This document shows, one piece after another, positions 1-9,264 of a stretch of 44,065 bases of DNA. The stretch spans positions 1-44,065 of the IMG/VR virus record IMGVR_UViG_3300034257_000034, one strand, 5' to 3'. The position numbers and the translations under genes were made by a program. How positions within the stretch are numbered: position 1 is the stretch's first letter; every line of letters starts with the position of its first letter. Source of the stretch: a virus. The notes below the pieces were generated by a model. That model was not told the DNA's origin. It saw only the letters and a program-made list of their open reading frames with translations, and did not search any database.

Positions 1-96
1 AAGTGCAAGAACTGCGATCTATTCTACCCCAACACTTGCTCACTAGAGTCATGGCTGACCGGTGAGCCTGATGAGGATCTCTCAGATGACTTCTGA
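1..96 (+). CDS. Partial small zinc-ribbon protein, 3' end (second copy of cassette gene)
   Basis: Last 31 codons of a gene identical to the 3' end of the cassette gene at 42831-43094. It holds a CxxC pair (KCKNCDLF), a later Cys and an acidic tail ending in DDF. Its 5' part lies beyond the window edge and, if the molecule is circular, in the 180 bp missing between the two ends. It belongs to the attI-proximal cassette, the one nearest to intI. Function is unknown; a small zinc-binding protein is the most that can be said. Confidence 0.75.
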   Translation, partial: KCKNCDLFYPNTCSLESWLTGEPDEDLSDDF

Positions 97-126
97 CGAA
101 AACGCCACGGCCGAGGGCAGGCCCAA
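1..126 (-). mobile_element. attI-proximal end of duplicated cassette (cassette 13, right part)
   Basis: Bases 1-127 are identical to 42999-43125 and diverge exactly after the box GCCCAAC (121-127). The rest of this copy is at 43952-44065, with 180 bp missing between. The match stopping at this box, instead of running on through the attC stem that follows the first copy, marks the right edge of the mobile unit. The strand given is the inferred recombination direction, reading away from intI. Confidence 0.8.
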
Positions 127-157
127 CAGGGATTAGGCGGAAAGTTTTCTGCATAAC
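121..157 (-). other. attI: Putative attI site of the phage integron
   Basis: On the minus strand the sequence just upstream of intI reads into the core box G|TTGGGC (127-121), which fits the integron core GTTRRRY. This is the normal place for attI: next to the 5' end of intI with cassettes leading away. Only 30 bp separate the box from the intI start codon, so any further integrase-binding boxes must sit in this stretch or inside the gene. The box is perfectly complementary to the R' box of the neighbouring cassette (44029-44035). Confidence 0.7.
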
Positions 158-1198
158 ATGGACAAACCCGACATTGCTGCTGAGGTGTGGGAAAAAGTTC
201 GCGCTGCTGGTCGCGTGCGCCGTCTCGCCTGCAATACCCAGAAGGCGTATCGCGATGGCATCCTCGCCTACCGGGCCTGGTTGCTGACCCGGCGCGACCT
301 CTGGGGGGCCACCAACGAGGAGAAGGTCCGGGCCCATCTTGATGCGGTCGCGCAAAAGCGCAGCGCATCGACGCAGAATCAACGACTCTGTGCCCTGCTT
401 TTCTGGCACGACGCCTGCAAGAGAAAGCCGCTGGGCGAGCTGGGGAAGTGGGCCCGCGCCAAGGTGCCCAAACGGCTGCCGGTCTGGCTCACCGAGAACG
501 AAACCGACCGGCTGCTCGCGCAACTCGACGGCACCTGGGAAACCATCGCGCGTCTGTGCTACGGTTCCGGGTTGCGCTTGATGGAGGTGATGCGGCTGCG
601 GATCCAGCATGTCGACATTGAGTCGTGCGCCGTGTTCGTGATCGGCGGGAAAGGCGACAAGGACCGCACGACCATTCTTCCGCGATCGCTGGTGCCGGCG
701 CTGGCCCGGCACATCGAGCGGGTGCGCGGGCTGTGGGAGCATGACCAGGCCGAGCGTCGACCGCCGGTGTTTGTGCCCAACGGGCTGGAGGTGAAGTATC
801 CACGCGCCGGATCAGAGTGGCCGTGGTTCTGGCTCTTCCCCGCGCGCGGCCTGTCCCGTGATCCAGATACGGGCATCGTGCGCCGGCATCACGTGCACGA
901 AGACGGTTTCGGTAAGGTCCTGAAGGCCGCGGCCGCGCGCGCGCGGATCGACAAGCGCGTGAAGGTGCACACGCTCCGGCACAGTTTCGCGACCCATCTG
1001 GTGGACGCCGGCACGCCGCTCCCGAAGGTGCAGAAACTTCTCGGGCATGCGCACCTGGATACCACTGAGATTTATACGCACTGCGCCCCGAAGGAAATCG
1101 CGTCCGTGCAAAGTCCGCTCGATCGCCGCGTGGGCGTGGTCGTGCCGTTTCCGGCCGCGGCAAAGAGTCAATCGCCTGAGGCTCACCGCACCGGCTGA
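158..1198 (+). CDS. intI: Integron integrase IntI (tyrosine recombinase)
   Basis: A 346-aa tyrosine recombinase that should join attI and attC sites. Catalytic residues are visible: Arg140 (GSGLR), His271 and Arg274 (HTLRHSFATH), His297 (LLGHAHL) and Tyr306 (EIYTH). The block at about 213-245, with KYPRAG, WPWFW and VRRHH, is the additional domain found in integron integrases and absent from ordinary phage integrases; it is the deciding feature. A weak purine-rich stretch (GGAAAG) lies 13 bp before the ATG. The gene reads in the same direction as the cassette genes, so it can be the last gene of the array transcript and the first of the replication block. A second, ordinary integrase is at 28786-29742, so IntI is not needed for lysogeny. 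Confidence 0.95.
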   Translation: MDKPDIAAEVWEKVRAAGRVRRLACNTQKAYRDGILAYRAWLLTRRDLWGATNEEKVRAHLDAVAQKRSASTQNQRLCALLFWHDACKRKPLGELGKWARAKVPKRLPVWLTENETDRLLAQLDGTWETIARLCYGSGLRLMEVMRLRIQHVDIESCAVFVIGGKGDKDRTTILPRSLVPALARHIERVRGLWEHDQAERRPPVFVPNGLEVKYPRAGSEWPWFWLFPARGLSRDPDTGIVRRHHVHEDGFGKVLKAAAARARIDKRVKVHTLRHSFATHLVDAGTPLPKVQKLLGHAHLDTTEIYTHCAPKEIASVQSPLDRRVGVVVPFPAAAKSQSPEAHRTG

Positions 1199-1225
1199 TG
1201 CACCCAAGAAACCACTACAAGTCTC

Positions 1226-3394
1226 GTGGACCAAACCCCAATCTCTCCTGACACCGGACCCCCTACGGATCCGGTGTCTTCAATTTTGACCGCCCTCGGC
1301 GGCCGCCCGGTGCTGGTCCCAATCTGGCTCGGGATGAAAAAGCCGCTCTTCGACGACTGGCAGAAGCTCACGTTCGAGCAGACTCAGAATCGCGATCTGC
1401 CGTTGGTCTGGTCGAAGCCGATAGAGGGGTCGAAGGAGAGAGAAACGTATCGCCGCGGCACGTATGGCTCGGAACTGGATCGGGTGCGGCGCGAGGGCGG
1501 TAATCTTGGTGTGATCTTGGGCCGGCCGAGTGCGATGGAGGTGCCGCTCACCGGCGCGCGCTACGTGCTGGCCTCAATCGACGTCGACCGCGACGACGTC
1601 GTCGACGCATTTCTCGCCCTGAATCCACGGCTCGGCCGCACGCTGCGCACGCGTGGCCGGCGAGGCTGCAATTTCTGGCTGTGGGTGGAAGCGGACGCCT
1701 ACGTCGCCGGGGTGAAGCATATTTTCGACGCGTTACCGGACGGCACGCCGTCAAAGGTGAAGTGGGGCGAGTGGCGCACCGATGGCGGACAAACCGTCGT
1801 CTATGGAGTCCACCCCGACACGGGTGGGCGCTATCAGCGCATCAGCGAATCGCCGACGCCGGTGAATCTCGCGTTTGCCGACATCGTGTGGCCGGCTGGT
1901 CTGTCGCTCCCCTGGATGCCGACGCCAGCGGAGCAGCTCGTGGCCCGAGTGGGCCCGGGGTGGATGATCAGCGAGAAGGGCGCGATCTCGATCAACCAAC
2001 CTTACTTCGCGGCCAAGTATTCGATGGAGCATCACGTGCTCTTCGAGCCGGACGAGGCGGCTTTTTACCTCTACGAGGCAGCACGCGGCCTCTGGATCAA
2101 AACCAGCGATGACACGATCCAGACTGCGATTGAGGATGACATCAAGACGATCTCCGACGCCGAAAAGATCCCGCAGCTGATCACGATGCGAAGCAGTTCT
2201 TTCCTTCGGGGCTGCGTGCAGATCCTGCGTGGCCGCGTAGAAAAAAGGGACGCGTTCCGGCGCGAAGCGGGACTCATTCATCTCCGGAACTGCATGCTCG
2301 ATCTTCGCGGCGGCGAACTAAAAATCCATCCGTTCGGTCCGAAGCACTATTCACGCAACCAGGTGCCGGTCGACTTCGACGCCGCGGCGACGTGCGCGCA
2401 ATTCATCAGTGCTCTTGTGGGGCAGTCCGTATTGTCCGCGGAGCGGGCTGATCTGCTGCAACGTTGGGCCGGATCGCTGCTCCTCGGACCCAATGTGCTG
2501 CAGCGTTTCGTGTTGCTCTACGGCACCTCGGGCGGCGGCAAATCGACCTTTGTCGGACTGATGCGAAAAATGATCGGAGAAGCAAACTGCACGCAACTGC
2601 GCACCAAGCACCTCGAGGAACGCTTCGAGATGTTTTTTTACGTGGGCAAGTCGCTCCTCATCGCGCCAGACGTCAACGGCGATTTCCTGCAACAGGATGG
2701 GGCCCACGTGCTCAAGGCCCTCGTGGGCGGAGATCCGCTCTCCGCCGAGCGCAAACAGGGTGGGGCGGCCATCCAGATCACGGGCGACTTCCACATCGCG
2801 ATCACGTGCAACTCCCGACTACTGATAAAACTCGAGGGCGACGCCGATGCGTTCCGTCGTCGTATGTTGCCCATCCACTACTGTCTTCCCAAGCCCGCCA
2901 AGCGCATCGACGATTTCCAGTCCATTCTTTTTTCGTCCGAGGCCTCCGGCATCCTAAACTGGATGCTCGCCGGCGCGCGGCGTGTGCTCGAGCAAAAGCA
3001 GTCCCACGGCGACTACATCCTGTCGGCCGTGCAACAGGAGGAAATCGACTCTCTCCTGGCCGAGTCCGACAGCGTGCGGCATTTCATTAGCCACGCTGTC
3101 GAACGTTCTGAGGCGGGCGACACTCTCACTATCCACGAGCTTTGCGAAGCCTACGTGCTTTACTGCGATGACAAAGGTTGGCGGGCCGAAACGTTCAAAC
3201 GCGCGATGAATGCGATGCCGGACGCGGTCTCGGAGTTTTGGCACATGACGCCGCGCAACGATATTAAGCGCGGGGCCGCCGAAGACGGGAAACCAAAACA
3301 GCAGCGTGGATACAAGGGCCTGCGACTCATCAAGGCCGAGCCCGAGCTGGTGGTGAGCGCCGCAACGGGGGGCACTGGTGAAGACCGCTATTGA
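1226..3394 (+). CDS. Primase-polymerase / D5-like superfamily 3 helicase fusion
   Basis: A 722-aa replication protein with a GTG start. The N-terminal third resembles the bifunctional primase-polymerase domain: an acidic IDVD pair near 118-121, followed by a GEWRTDGG...GVHPDTG segment near 181-200. The C-terminal half is a D5/P4-type phage primase-helicase with Walker A GTSGGGKST (433-441) and a Walker B-like LLIAPDVNGD segment further on. It probably unwinds and primes phage DNA at the origin. It overlaps the next gene by 17 bp and follows intI by 27 bp, which suggests one transcript. Confidence 0.9.
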   Translation: MDQTPISPDTGPPTDPVSSILTALGGRPVLVPIWLGMKKPLFDDWQKLTFEQTQNRDLPLVWSKPIEGSKERETYRRGTYGSELDRVRREGGNLGVILGRPSAMEVPLTGARYVLASIDVDRDDVVDAFLALNPRLGRTLRTRGRRGCNFWLWVEADAYVAGVKHIFDALPDGTPSKVKWGEWRTDGGQTVVYGVHPDTGGRYQRISESPTPVNLAFADIVWPAGLSLPWMPTPAEQLVARVGPGWMISEKGAISINQPYFAAKYSMEHHVLFEPDEAAFYLYEAARGLWIKTSDDTIQTAIEDDIKTISDAEKIPQLITMRSSSFLRGCVQILRGRVEKRDAFRREAGLIHLRNCMLDLRGGELKIHPFGPKHYSRNQVPVDFDAAATCAQFISALVGQSVLSAERADLLQRWAGSLLLGPNVLQRFVLLYGTSGGGKSTFVGLMRKMIGEANCTQLRTKHLEERFEMFFYVGKSLLIAPDVNGDFLQQDGAHVLKALVGGDPLSAERKQGGAAIQITGDFHIAITCNSRLLIKLEGDADAFRRRMLPIHYCLPKPAKRIDDFQSILFSSEASGILNWMLAGARRVLEQKQSHGDYILSAVQQEEIDSLLAESDSVRHFISHAVERSEAGDTLTIHELCEAYVLYCDDKGWRAETFKRAMNAMPDAVSEFWHMTPRNDIKRGAAEDGKPKQQRGYKGLRLIKAEPELVVSAATGGTGEDRY

Positions 3395-4118
3395 CCGGGC
3401 GCGGGCCTACATCGCGAAGATGCCGGACGCTGTCGCCGGTCAGAACGGCCATGGGGCGACCTTCAACGTCGCGCGCGTGCTGCTGCATTTTTTCGAGCTC
3501 AATCGCGAGGACGCGGCGAAACTGCTCGACGAATACAACGGCCGTTGCGCCCCGGCATGGTCGGCAAAGGAACTCAATCACAAGCTGAACAGCGCGGCTA
3601 AATCGAATTGGGAAGGGCCGAGGGCGAAGGACAATGACAGGCTCCGTCAGGGCAACACTGGTAAGACAGGCAAGGCCAGCGTTGAAACCCGGACGCTTCG
3701 GATGGGTTTTGCCAAGTCGGTTTCGGCTGCGTCCGCAGAAATTTACCAATCCCGGACGTTACGGATGGATTTTCTCGATAACTACATTATGTGTGCGCAG
3801 GCGCACACGCATGAAGCTGTAGGGACTTGTTCGGAAAACCCATCCGAATCATCCGGGGCAGAATCGGATTCAAAGCGGGAAAGGAATATAACTCAACCTC
3901 GGGCCGATACGTCGCTCCCTTCCGGCGAAGCGGCTGCGGGTGAGATCAATCAGGTGCTCAAGCTCGTGCACACCGATCAATCGGTCGCTCGGGATACAAG
4001 CCAGGGCTTCGCCACCTGGGTCAAGCGTGACGGCGCCAGCTTTCGCGCCGAAGTCCGGCCCGGCGAGATCCGCATCGGTCGCCAACTGGGCCGCGGTGGG
4101 GGCGAGGTGAAGCGATGA
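3378..4118 (+). CDS. Primase-associated protein
   Basis: 246 aa. The first ~75 residues resemble the small helical domain that follows the primase in many phage and plasmid primase proteins (GHGATFNVARVLL..., then NGRCAPAWSAKELNHKL). The remaining ~170 residues are low in recognisable motifs; two short direct repeats (RTLRMGF / RTLRMDF, about 105-130) suggest a local duplication. Overlap with the helicase gene suggests coupled expression and a role in replication. The exact activity is unknown. Confidence 0.7.
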   Translation: MKTAIDRARAYIAKMPDAVAGQNGHGATFNVARVLLHFFELNREDAAKLLDEYNGRCAPAWSAKELNHKLNSAAKSNWEGPRAKDNDRLRQGNTGKTGKASVETRTLRMGFAKSVSAASAEIYQSRTLRMDFLDNYIMCAQAHTHEAVGTCSENPSESSGAESDSKRERNITQPRADTSLPSGEAAAGEINQVLKLVHTDQSVARDTSQGFATWVKRDGASFRAEVRPGEIRIGRQLGRGGGEVKR

Positions 4119-4549
4119 GAGGCATGCGGCGCAAGGCCACCGGCTGGTGGGACAACAAGGTGCCGTTCGACCACGCGCACATCGAGGATCAGAGGCCCTT
4201 CGCCGAAGACCTGCGCGTGCCTGGCGCGATCAGCGCTATCCGCGCCGCGATGCAAGCGTGCGTTCCCGCGGCCACGAACAACGGCGGCCTGCGACGCTAT
4301 CGCGCTGGCTTCGTGCGATTCCTCGCCCTTGCGTGGGTCTGCAACCGAGAGGGCTTTCAGGAGCGCAACGAAAAGGAGTTTGCGCGGTCGATGGGCCTGA
4401 CGCAACAGTGCTTCGATCATCACGTCGGCCATTGGAGACGGATGTTCGCCGGCGAGCACCGAAACCAAATGAAGCTCCCGATCCCGGGCGGGTCCTTCCC
4501 GGGGGATTCCCGTGCGAAGGTTCCGCCAAGGGCCGCGGTGCGTTCGTGA
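4115..4549 (+). CDS. Hypothetical protein of the replication block
   Basis: 144 aa, starting with an ATGA overlap on the previous stop. A segment near 88-108 (KEFARSMGLTQQCFDHH) has the look of a helix-turn-helix, so DNA binding is possible. No family recognised. It is the last gene of the replication block; a 63-bp gap with a repeated motif separates it from the packaging genes. Confidence 0.6.
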   Translation: MRGMRRKATGWWDNKVPFDHAHIEDQRPFAEDLRVPGAISAIRAAMQACVPAATNNGGLRRYRAGFVRFLALAWVCNREGFQERNEKEFARSMGLTQQCFDHHVGHWRRMFAGEHRNQMKLPIPGGSFPGDSRAKVPPRAAVRS

Positions 4550-4586
4550 GGCGGTTTTTCGTTTCGTGCTTACGGAGAAGTTACGC

Positions 4587-4605
4587 GGTTTTGTTCGCGC
4601 GGGCA
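4587..4605 (+). promoter_or_regulatory. Conserved motif, copy 1 (before small terminase gene)
   Basis: GGTTTTGTTCGCGCGGGCA lies 8 bp before the likely GTG start at 4613 and is followed by an A/T-rich step (TAAGTA). Two close relatives occur at 7211-7230 and 10125-10144, each ahead of a structural-gene start. The repetition suggests a phage-specific control element, perhaps a promoter part or a translation signal, but its role is not shown by the sequence. Confidence 0.4.
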
Positions 4606-4612
4606 TAAGTAG

Positions 4613-5314
4613 GTGCCCGCGATTCCGACCAAAGCGTTAGCCGACCACTGGCATACCTCGACGGCTTACATTCGAGGCCTGCGGACCCGCAAGGCGGGTC
4701 CGCAGCTGCCGGCGTTTGAGGATCGCGGCGCCGAGCAGGCGGCGCGGTTCGCGGAGGCGGACGCCTGGCGCGCGATCCATGCGCCGGCGCGACCAGGGCG
4801 GGTGGAGACGCGGCCGCCGGACGGCGCGGACACTGGAAAATTTGAGGAAGGAGCGGGGGGCGAGGAAACGGTGGATACGGCGAAGTTTCTCGTCGAAACC
4901 GAGGACTTCGACGGCTGGGTGATCGAGCAGGCGGAGGAGGTGGTGAAGATCCAGATCGGCCTGTATCGGCGCGCGTGCGCAACGGGTGATCAATACCGGA
5001 TCCGCCAGGCGCTCGATAACTGGGAAGTCGCGGCGCGGCGCTGCGCGGAACTGCGCAAGCGATTCCTCGAGCTGCAGGAGAGCGCGACCAACATGATTCC
5101 GCTCGACCGCGCGTCGGACATCGTGGGGCGCGAGCTCGGGCTGCTGCAGCAGCTGCTCGATGATTTCGGGGTGCGGGTCGGGGCGCTCGCGAATCCCGAG
5201 CGCCCCGAGGTGGGCACGGCCGCGATCAACGCGGCGGTCGATGAACTTTACCGGCAGATCCAGAATGCGAATGCCGCGATCACGCACGCGACGGCGGAAA
5301 AGCAGGTGGCGTGA
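4613..5314 (+). CDS. terS: Putative small terminase subunit
   Basis: 233 aa with a GTG start. The N-terminus (TKALADHWHTSTAYIRGLRTRK, about 6-27) looks like a helix-turn-helix that could recognise the packaging site. The rest is helical and charged. The assignment rests on position: it ends in a GTGA overlap with the large terminase gene, the usual TerS-TerL order. The large subunit would cut and translocate DNA brought to it by this protein. Confidence 0.65.
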   Translation: MPAIPTKALADHWHTSTAYIRGLRTRKAGPQLPAFEDRGAEQAARFAEADAWRAIHAPARPGRVETRPPDGADTGKFEEGAGGEETVDTAKFLVETEDFDGWVIEQAEEVVKIQIGLYRRACATGDQYRIRQALDNWEVAARRCAELRKRFLELQESATNMIPLDRASDIVGRELGLLQQLLDDFGVRVGALANPERPEVGTAAINAAVDELYRQIQNANAAITHATAEKQVA

Positions 5315-7206
5315 TCGGTGGCGACAATTTGTTCGCCCGGTTTGTGCGCGGGTTCTTCCGCGTGCCGGAGCGGCTGGCGCCGGCGGAGTGGGTGGAGAAA
5401 TACATCCGGCTGCCGGCGGGGCAGCATGAGCGGTCGCCGGGCCCGGTGCGGTTGCGGCGCTGGATGCGCGAGATTCTGAACTGCCTGGCGGAACTCGGGG
5501 TCGTCGATATTCTTTTCTCGGGGCCGACGCAGGAGGGAAAAACCTTCCTGCTGCGCATGGCGGTGGCGTTCAAGATTGCCGGCCGGCCAGGGCCGGCGAT
5601 GTGGCTGGATTCGACGGTGCCAAAGGTGCGGTCGATCTTCAAAAAGCAGATCCGCCCGCTGGTGGAGGCGAACCCGATCCTCGCGAAGCGCCTGCCGCGT
5701 GACCGCCACCACATTACGAATACAGAGATCCTATTCCCGGGTGCGGCGCTCAACGGCTACGGGGCGAACTCCGACAAGCAGGTCGCGGGTGACACGGCCG
5801 AATGCGTGTTCGGCAACGAGGGTGCGAAGTGGAAACTCGAGACGGATGACGAGGCCGCGATCCTGGAGCTGGTGCGCCACCGCACCGAGCAGTATGGGGA
5901 CACGCGAAAGCATCTCTTCTCGAGCACGCCGCGCACGGAGGCGAATCTGTTCTGGAAGGAAGTCGAGAAAGGGGACAAGCGCCGGTGGTTTGTGCCGTGC
6001 CCGCACTGTGGGCACATGCAGGCGCTGGAGTGGGGCGACGAGAGTTCGCGCCACGGCGTGAAGTGGGATCCGGCGGCAAAGCTGCCGGATGGGTCGTGGG
6101 ATCTCGACCGCGTGAAGGCCTCGGCGCGCTACCGCTGCGCGAATGCCGCGTGCCCCGGCGCGCCGTGGGATGACGCCGCGCGGCTGGCGGCCGTCGAGGA
6201 TCCGCGCGCGGAGTGGCGGGGCTCGAAGCGCGCGGCGCCGGGTTATCGCTCGTACTGCCTGAATGGGCTGTATGGCCGCAACGACTCGCGCCGGCTCGGC
6301 AACCTCGCGGTGAAGTTCCTCTCGTCGCGGCTCACCGGTTTCCTGATGGACCGGCAGGATTTCTGGAACTCCGACATGGGCGAGGTGTGGCGCCGCACGA
6401 TCGAGTCGGTGAACGTGAAGAAGCTCGCGCACCTCGAGGCCGACTATCTGCGCGGCGAACTGCCGGCGGGATTCAAGCCCGACCTGTTGATCATGGGCGT
6501 CGACGTGCAGCGCGACCGGCTGCGTTTCGTGCTGCGCGCGCTCGCGTGGAACGGGCAGTCGTATCTCGTCGATTTCGGCTGGCGGCCGACGTGGAAGGAT
6601 CTGGATACGGTCGAGAAAGACTATCGCGCCCTCGGCGGCCACTGGCACGCGATCGTCGACATCAACTTCGAGGATCGCCGCCAGGAGGTGCGCGAGCAGG
6701 TCTACGCGCGCCGCGGCCGCGGCTGGATGCTGGCCGATGGTCAGGAGTTCACCGACGAGGGCGTGAAGCTCGACCGCGAGAATGTTTTCCTCGGCGGCAA
6801 GGGCGCCGGCGCGCAGCACTACGCGCTCCGCCTAATCATCTCGACGTATGATTTCAAGTGCGAGCTCGAGGCGAAGCGCAGCGGCGAGGTGAAGAACTGG
6901 TGGCTGTGCCGGCTGCCGACCGCGCTGGAGCGGCTCGCGGTCGGCGAGGATCCGCGCGAGATCGAGGAATACGCGGAATACAAAAAAGAGATCCTCGACG
7001 AAAAACGCCAGCCGCGCGCGCGCCGCCAGAAGAGCCTGCCCGACGATGAGTTTGTCGCGCGCACCGGCGCCAACCACGCGTGGGACTGTGAGGTCTACAT
7101 CCTGGCGCTGTTCCGGGCGCTGTGGTTGCGGCGGTCGGCGAAGCAGCGGCAGAAAGACCGCGCGGCCGGCGGGGCGCGTACGGTGGCGGAAGTGGCGAAG
7201 ACCTGA
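5311..7206 (+). CDS. terL: Large terminase subunit, GpA family
   Basis: 631 aa, the usual size for lambda GpA-like terminases. The Walker A-like motif GPTQEGKT is at 71-78 of the ATPase half, and a CPxCG zinc-knuckle-like pair lies near 230. The C-terminal half holds acidic motifs expected for the nuclease (LLIMGVDVQRDRL, VDINFEDRR). It packages the genome into the prohead through the portal. It begins with GTG overlapping the stop of the putative small subunit. Third codon positions favour G here, unlike the C preference that begins with the next gene. Confidence 0.93.
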   Translation: MIGGDNLFARFVRGFFRVPERLAPAEWVEKYIRLPAGQHERSPGPVRLRRWMREILNCLAELGVVDILFSGPTQEGKTFLLRMAVAFKIAGRPGPAMWLDSTVPKVRSIFKKQIRPLVEANPILAKRLPRDRHHITNTEILFPGAALNGYGANSDKQVAGDTAECVFGNEGAKWKLETDDEAAILELVRHRTEQYGDTRKHLFSSTPRTEANLFWKEVEKGDKRRWFVPCPHCGHMQALEWGDESSRHGVKWDPAAKLPDGSWDLDRVKASARYRCANAACPGAPWDDAARLAAVEDPRAEWRGSKRAAPGYRSYCLNGLYGRNDSRRLGNLAVKFLSSRLTGFLMDRQDFWNSDMGEVWRRTIESVNVKKLAHLEADYLRGELPAGFKPDLLIMGVDVQRDRLRFVLRALAWNGQSYLVDFGWRPTWKDLDTVEKDYRALGGHWHAIVDINFEDRRQEVREQVYARRGRGWMLADGQEFTDEGVKLDRENVFLGGKGAGAQHYALRLIISTYDFKCELEAKRSGEVKNWWLCRLPTALERLAVGEDPREIEEYAEYKKEILDEKRQPRARRQKSLPDDEFVARTGANHAWDCEVYILALFRALWLRRSAKQRQKDRAAGGARTVAEVAKT

Positions 7207-7210
7207 CGCC

Positions 7211-7230
7211 CGTTTTGTTTCCGCGGGCAA
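7211..7230 (+). promoter_or_regulatory. Conserved motif, copy 2 (before connector gene)
   Basis: CGTTTTGTTTCCGCGGGCAA, two mismatches from the copy at 10125, ends 7 bp before the ATG of the small connector gene. It fills nearly all of the 31-bp gap after the large terminase. Confidence 0.4.
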
Positions 7231-7237
7231 CTGGTGG

Positions 7238-7504
7238 ATGCCCACTGCCACCGGAGCCGAGACGATTGCCGAACGCCTGCTGCGCAAGCGCACCGAGCTT
7301 GCCGCCGTGCGGACCGCGCTCGCGCGCTCCACCGTCAACGGCGAATCGTTCAACCTCACCGGCGCCGCCGTGACCCAGGTGGCCTTTGAAAAACTCGAGG
7401 CCCGCGAGGTCCGCCTCGCCGCCGAAGTCCGCCGCCTCGAGGCGCGGGCCGCCGGCGCCGGCTTTCCGACCGCGCTGGCGCACACGCAGACCCGCGTCGC
7501 ATGA
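7238..7504 (+). CDS. Small head-tail connector protein (gpW-like)
   Basis: 88 aa. The ATG at 7238 is preferred over longer in-frame openings because upstream sequence overlaps the large terminase in an Arg-rich shadow frame. The pattern AERLLRKRTELAAVRTAL...VAFEKLEAREVRLAAEVRRLE gives two helices with a short strand between, like gpW-type joining proteins, which lie between terminase and portal in lambda-like phages. It overlaps the portal start by ATGA. Confidence 0.7.
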   Translation: MPTATGAETIAERLLRKRTELAAVRTALARSTVNGESFNLTGAAVTQVAFEKLEAREVRLAAEVRRLEARAAGAGFPTALAHTQTRVA

Positions 7505-9264
7505 CTCCCGCCGGCCTCCGTACCACCGTGGCTCGCCGCGCGCCGTCCCCGAACTCCGGGGAGTCCCGCCGGCTGATCGTCGCGGCCGCCGCCGTCACCG
7601 GCCTCGGCGCGAGCTACTACGACGCTGCGGCCTCGGGGCGCGACGTCGACTGGCAGGCGCCCGCGTCCGGCGGCTTCGAGGATTTCCTGTTCAACGGCGC
7701 GACGCGCCGGATCGTGACCGCGCGTTTCCGCCAGGAGGTCTACAACAACCCGTATCTCTGCGGCCTCGTCGAGAAATGGCCGGAGGCGATCGGCTGCAGC
7801 GCGCTGCGCAGCCGCACGGGCGACCGCCGCTACAACCTGCTCAAGGAGGCCCTCTGGTATCGCTGGGCGAAGGAGTGTACCTTCGACGGCGCCGCGCTCG
7901 CGACCGTCGAAGAGATCCTTGCGGTGGAGCTGTTGCTCGCCGGCGAACTTTTTCTCGTCAAGCTCGCCGGCGGCACGCTGCAGTTGATCGCCTCGGAGTT
8001 CTGCGGCTCGCCCGGCGGCACCTCGCGCTTCGGCGAGCGCGAGGTCAACGGCATCGTGCGCGACGCGACGGGCCGCCCCGTGGCCTTCCGGTTCGGCCGG
8101 CTCTCCCGCTGGGGATCCATCGAGATCACCGGCACCGACGCCGAGCTCGTGCGTGCCGACCAGGTGATCCACGTCTACAGCCGCAAGCGCGTGCTCATGG
8201 GCCGCGGCCTCCCCTGGCTCCTGGCCAGCGCGAAGACCGCGCGTTCCCTTTACGAGATCACGCAGGCCAAGACGAAGCAGATCAAAGACGTGACCTCCAT
8301 CACCGGCGCGATCGAGACCGAGGGCGTCGAGGACTGGCTGCAGAACAACGCGGCCGATCTCCCGGTCGACGCCGAGGCGACCACGACGGGCGAGACCGCC
8401 GACTCGCCGGCGGACCGGACGCCGACCGACCACCGCCCGCTCAAGATCGAGCTCGCGCCCGGCACGTTCATTTTCCTGAAGCCCGGCGAGAAACTCCACC
8501 AGCTCGTCAACGACTACAAGGCGACGGACTACAAGGAGCTCATCATGCTCATGCTCCACGCCATCGCCACGCCGGTCGGCCTGCCGGTCGAGCTCTGGTT
8601 CAGCGGGCTCGGCGACGTGAACTATTCCGGCTTCAAGGGCCTCGGCCTGCAGTGGAAGGCGCGGCGCGCGCGCATCTGCGAATTTCTCGAGCGCGCCTTC
8701 CTCGAGCCGCTGCACGGCTGGCGCATCCAGCTCGCGCACGATCTCGACGAGCTGCCGAGCGCGCCGCCCTCGGCGGAGACGGCCGTGCCGGCGGGCGCCC
8801 TGTATCAGCCGACTGAGGACGAGCTGATCCAGTGGGGCTGGAAGCGCGCCGCCGTGCTCGACGATGAAAAAGCCGCGCAGGCCAACGTCCGGCGCCTGGA
8901 GAGTGGCGAATGTTCCCTCGGCGACATCTGGGCGGAAAACGGCCAGTTCGCCGAGGAGGTTTTCACCGCGCGCCGCCAGCTCTGGATCCAGCTGCAGGTC
9001 GCGGCCGGCGAACTCCCGGCCGACGGCGATCACGCCGCCATCAAGGTGCCGCTCGGCTTCCTGCTCAAGGGCCAGCTGCCCGGCGAAGCGCCGGCGCCAC
9101 GGCTGCCCTCCGCCGCCCTCGCGCCCGAGAATATGCACGAAGACGCGGAGGACGATGACGACGCCCAGGACGACGACCAGGAGGATGACGACGCCCAGGA
9201 CGACGACCAGGAAAAGGATGACGACCAGGACAAAAAAGGCCGCGACAAAAAGAAAGCCGCATGA
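7501..9264 (+). CDS. Portal protein, lambda family
   Basis: 587 aa. It forms the dodecameric ring at the capsid vertex through which DNA passes. Family features include the N-terminal YDAA region, RARFRQEVYNNPY-like core, a later PVGLPVELWFSGLGDVNYSG segment (about 358-378) and WKARRARICEF. The last ~45 residues are a low-complexity acidic tail with a direct repeat of DDDAQDDDQE followed by Lys-rich residues, encoded by a tandem repeat at about 9149-9220. The tail may bind the scaffold or protect basic surfaces. It overlaps the protease gene by ATGA. Confidence 0.9.
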   Translation: MTPAGLRTTVARRAPSPNSGESRRLIVAAAAVTGLGASYYDAAASGRDVDWQAPASGGFEDFLFNGATRRIVTARFRQEVYNNPYLCGLVEKWPEAIGCSALRSRTGDRRYNLLKEALWYRWAKECTFDGAALATVEEILAVELLLAGELFLVKLAGGTLQLIASEFCGSPGGTSRFGEREVNGIVRDATGRPVAFRFGRLSRWGSIEITGTDAELVRADQVIHVYSRKRVLMGRGLPWLLASAKTARSLYEITQAKTKQIKDVTSITGAIETEGVEDWLQNNAADLPVDAEATTTGETADSPADRTPTDHRPLKIELAPGTFIFLKPGEKLHQLVNDYKATDYKELIMLMLHAIATPVGLPVELWFSGLGDVNYSGFKGLGLQWKARRARICEFLERAFLEPLHGWRIQLAHDLDELPSAPPSAETAVPAGALYQPTEDELIQWGWKRAAVLDDEKAAQANVRRLESGECSLGDIWAENGQFAEEVFTARRQLWIQLQVAAGELPADGDHAAIKVPLGFLLKGQLPGEAPAPRLPSAALAPENMHEDAEDDDDAQDDDQEDDDAQDDDQEKDDDQDKKGRDKKKAA

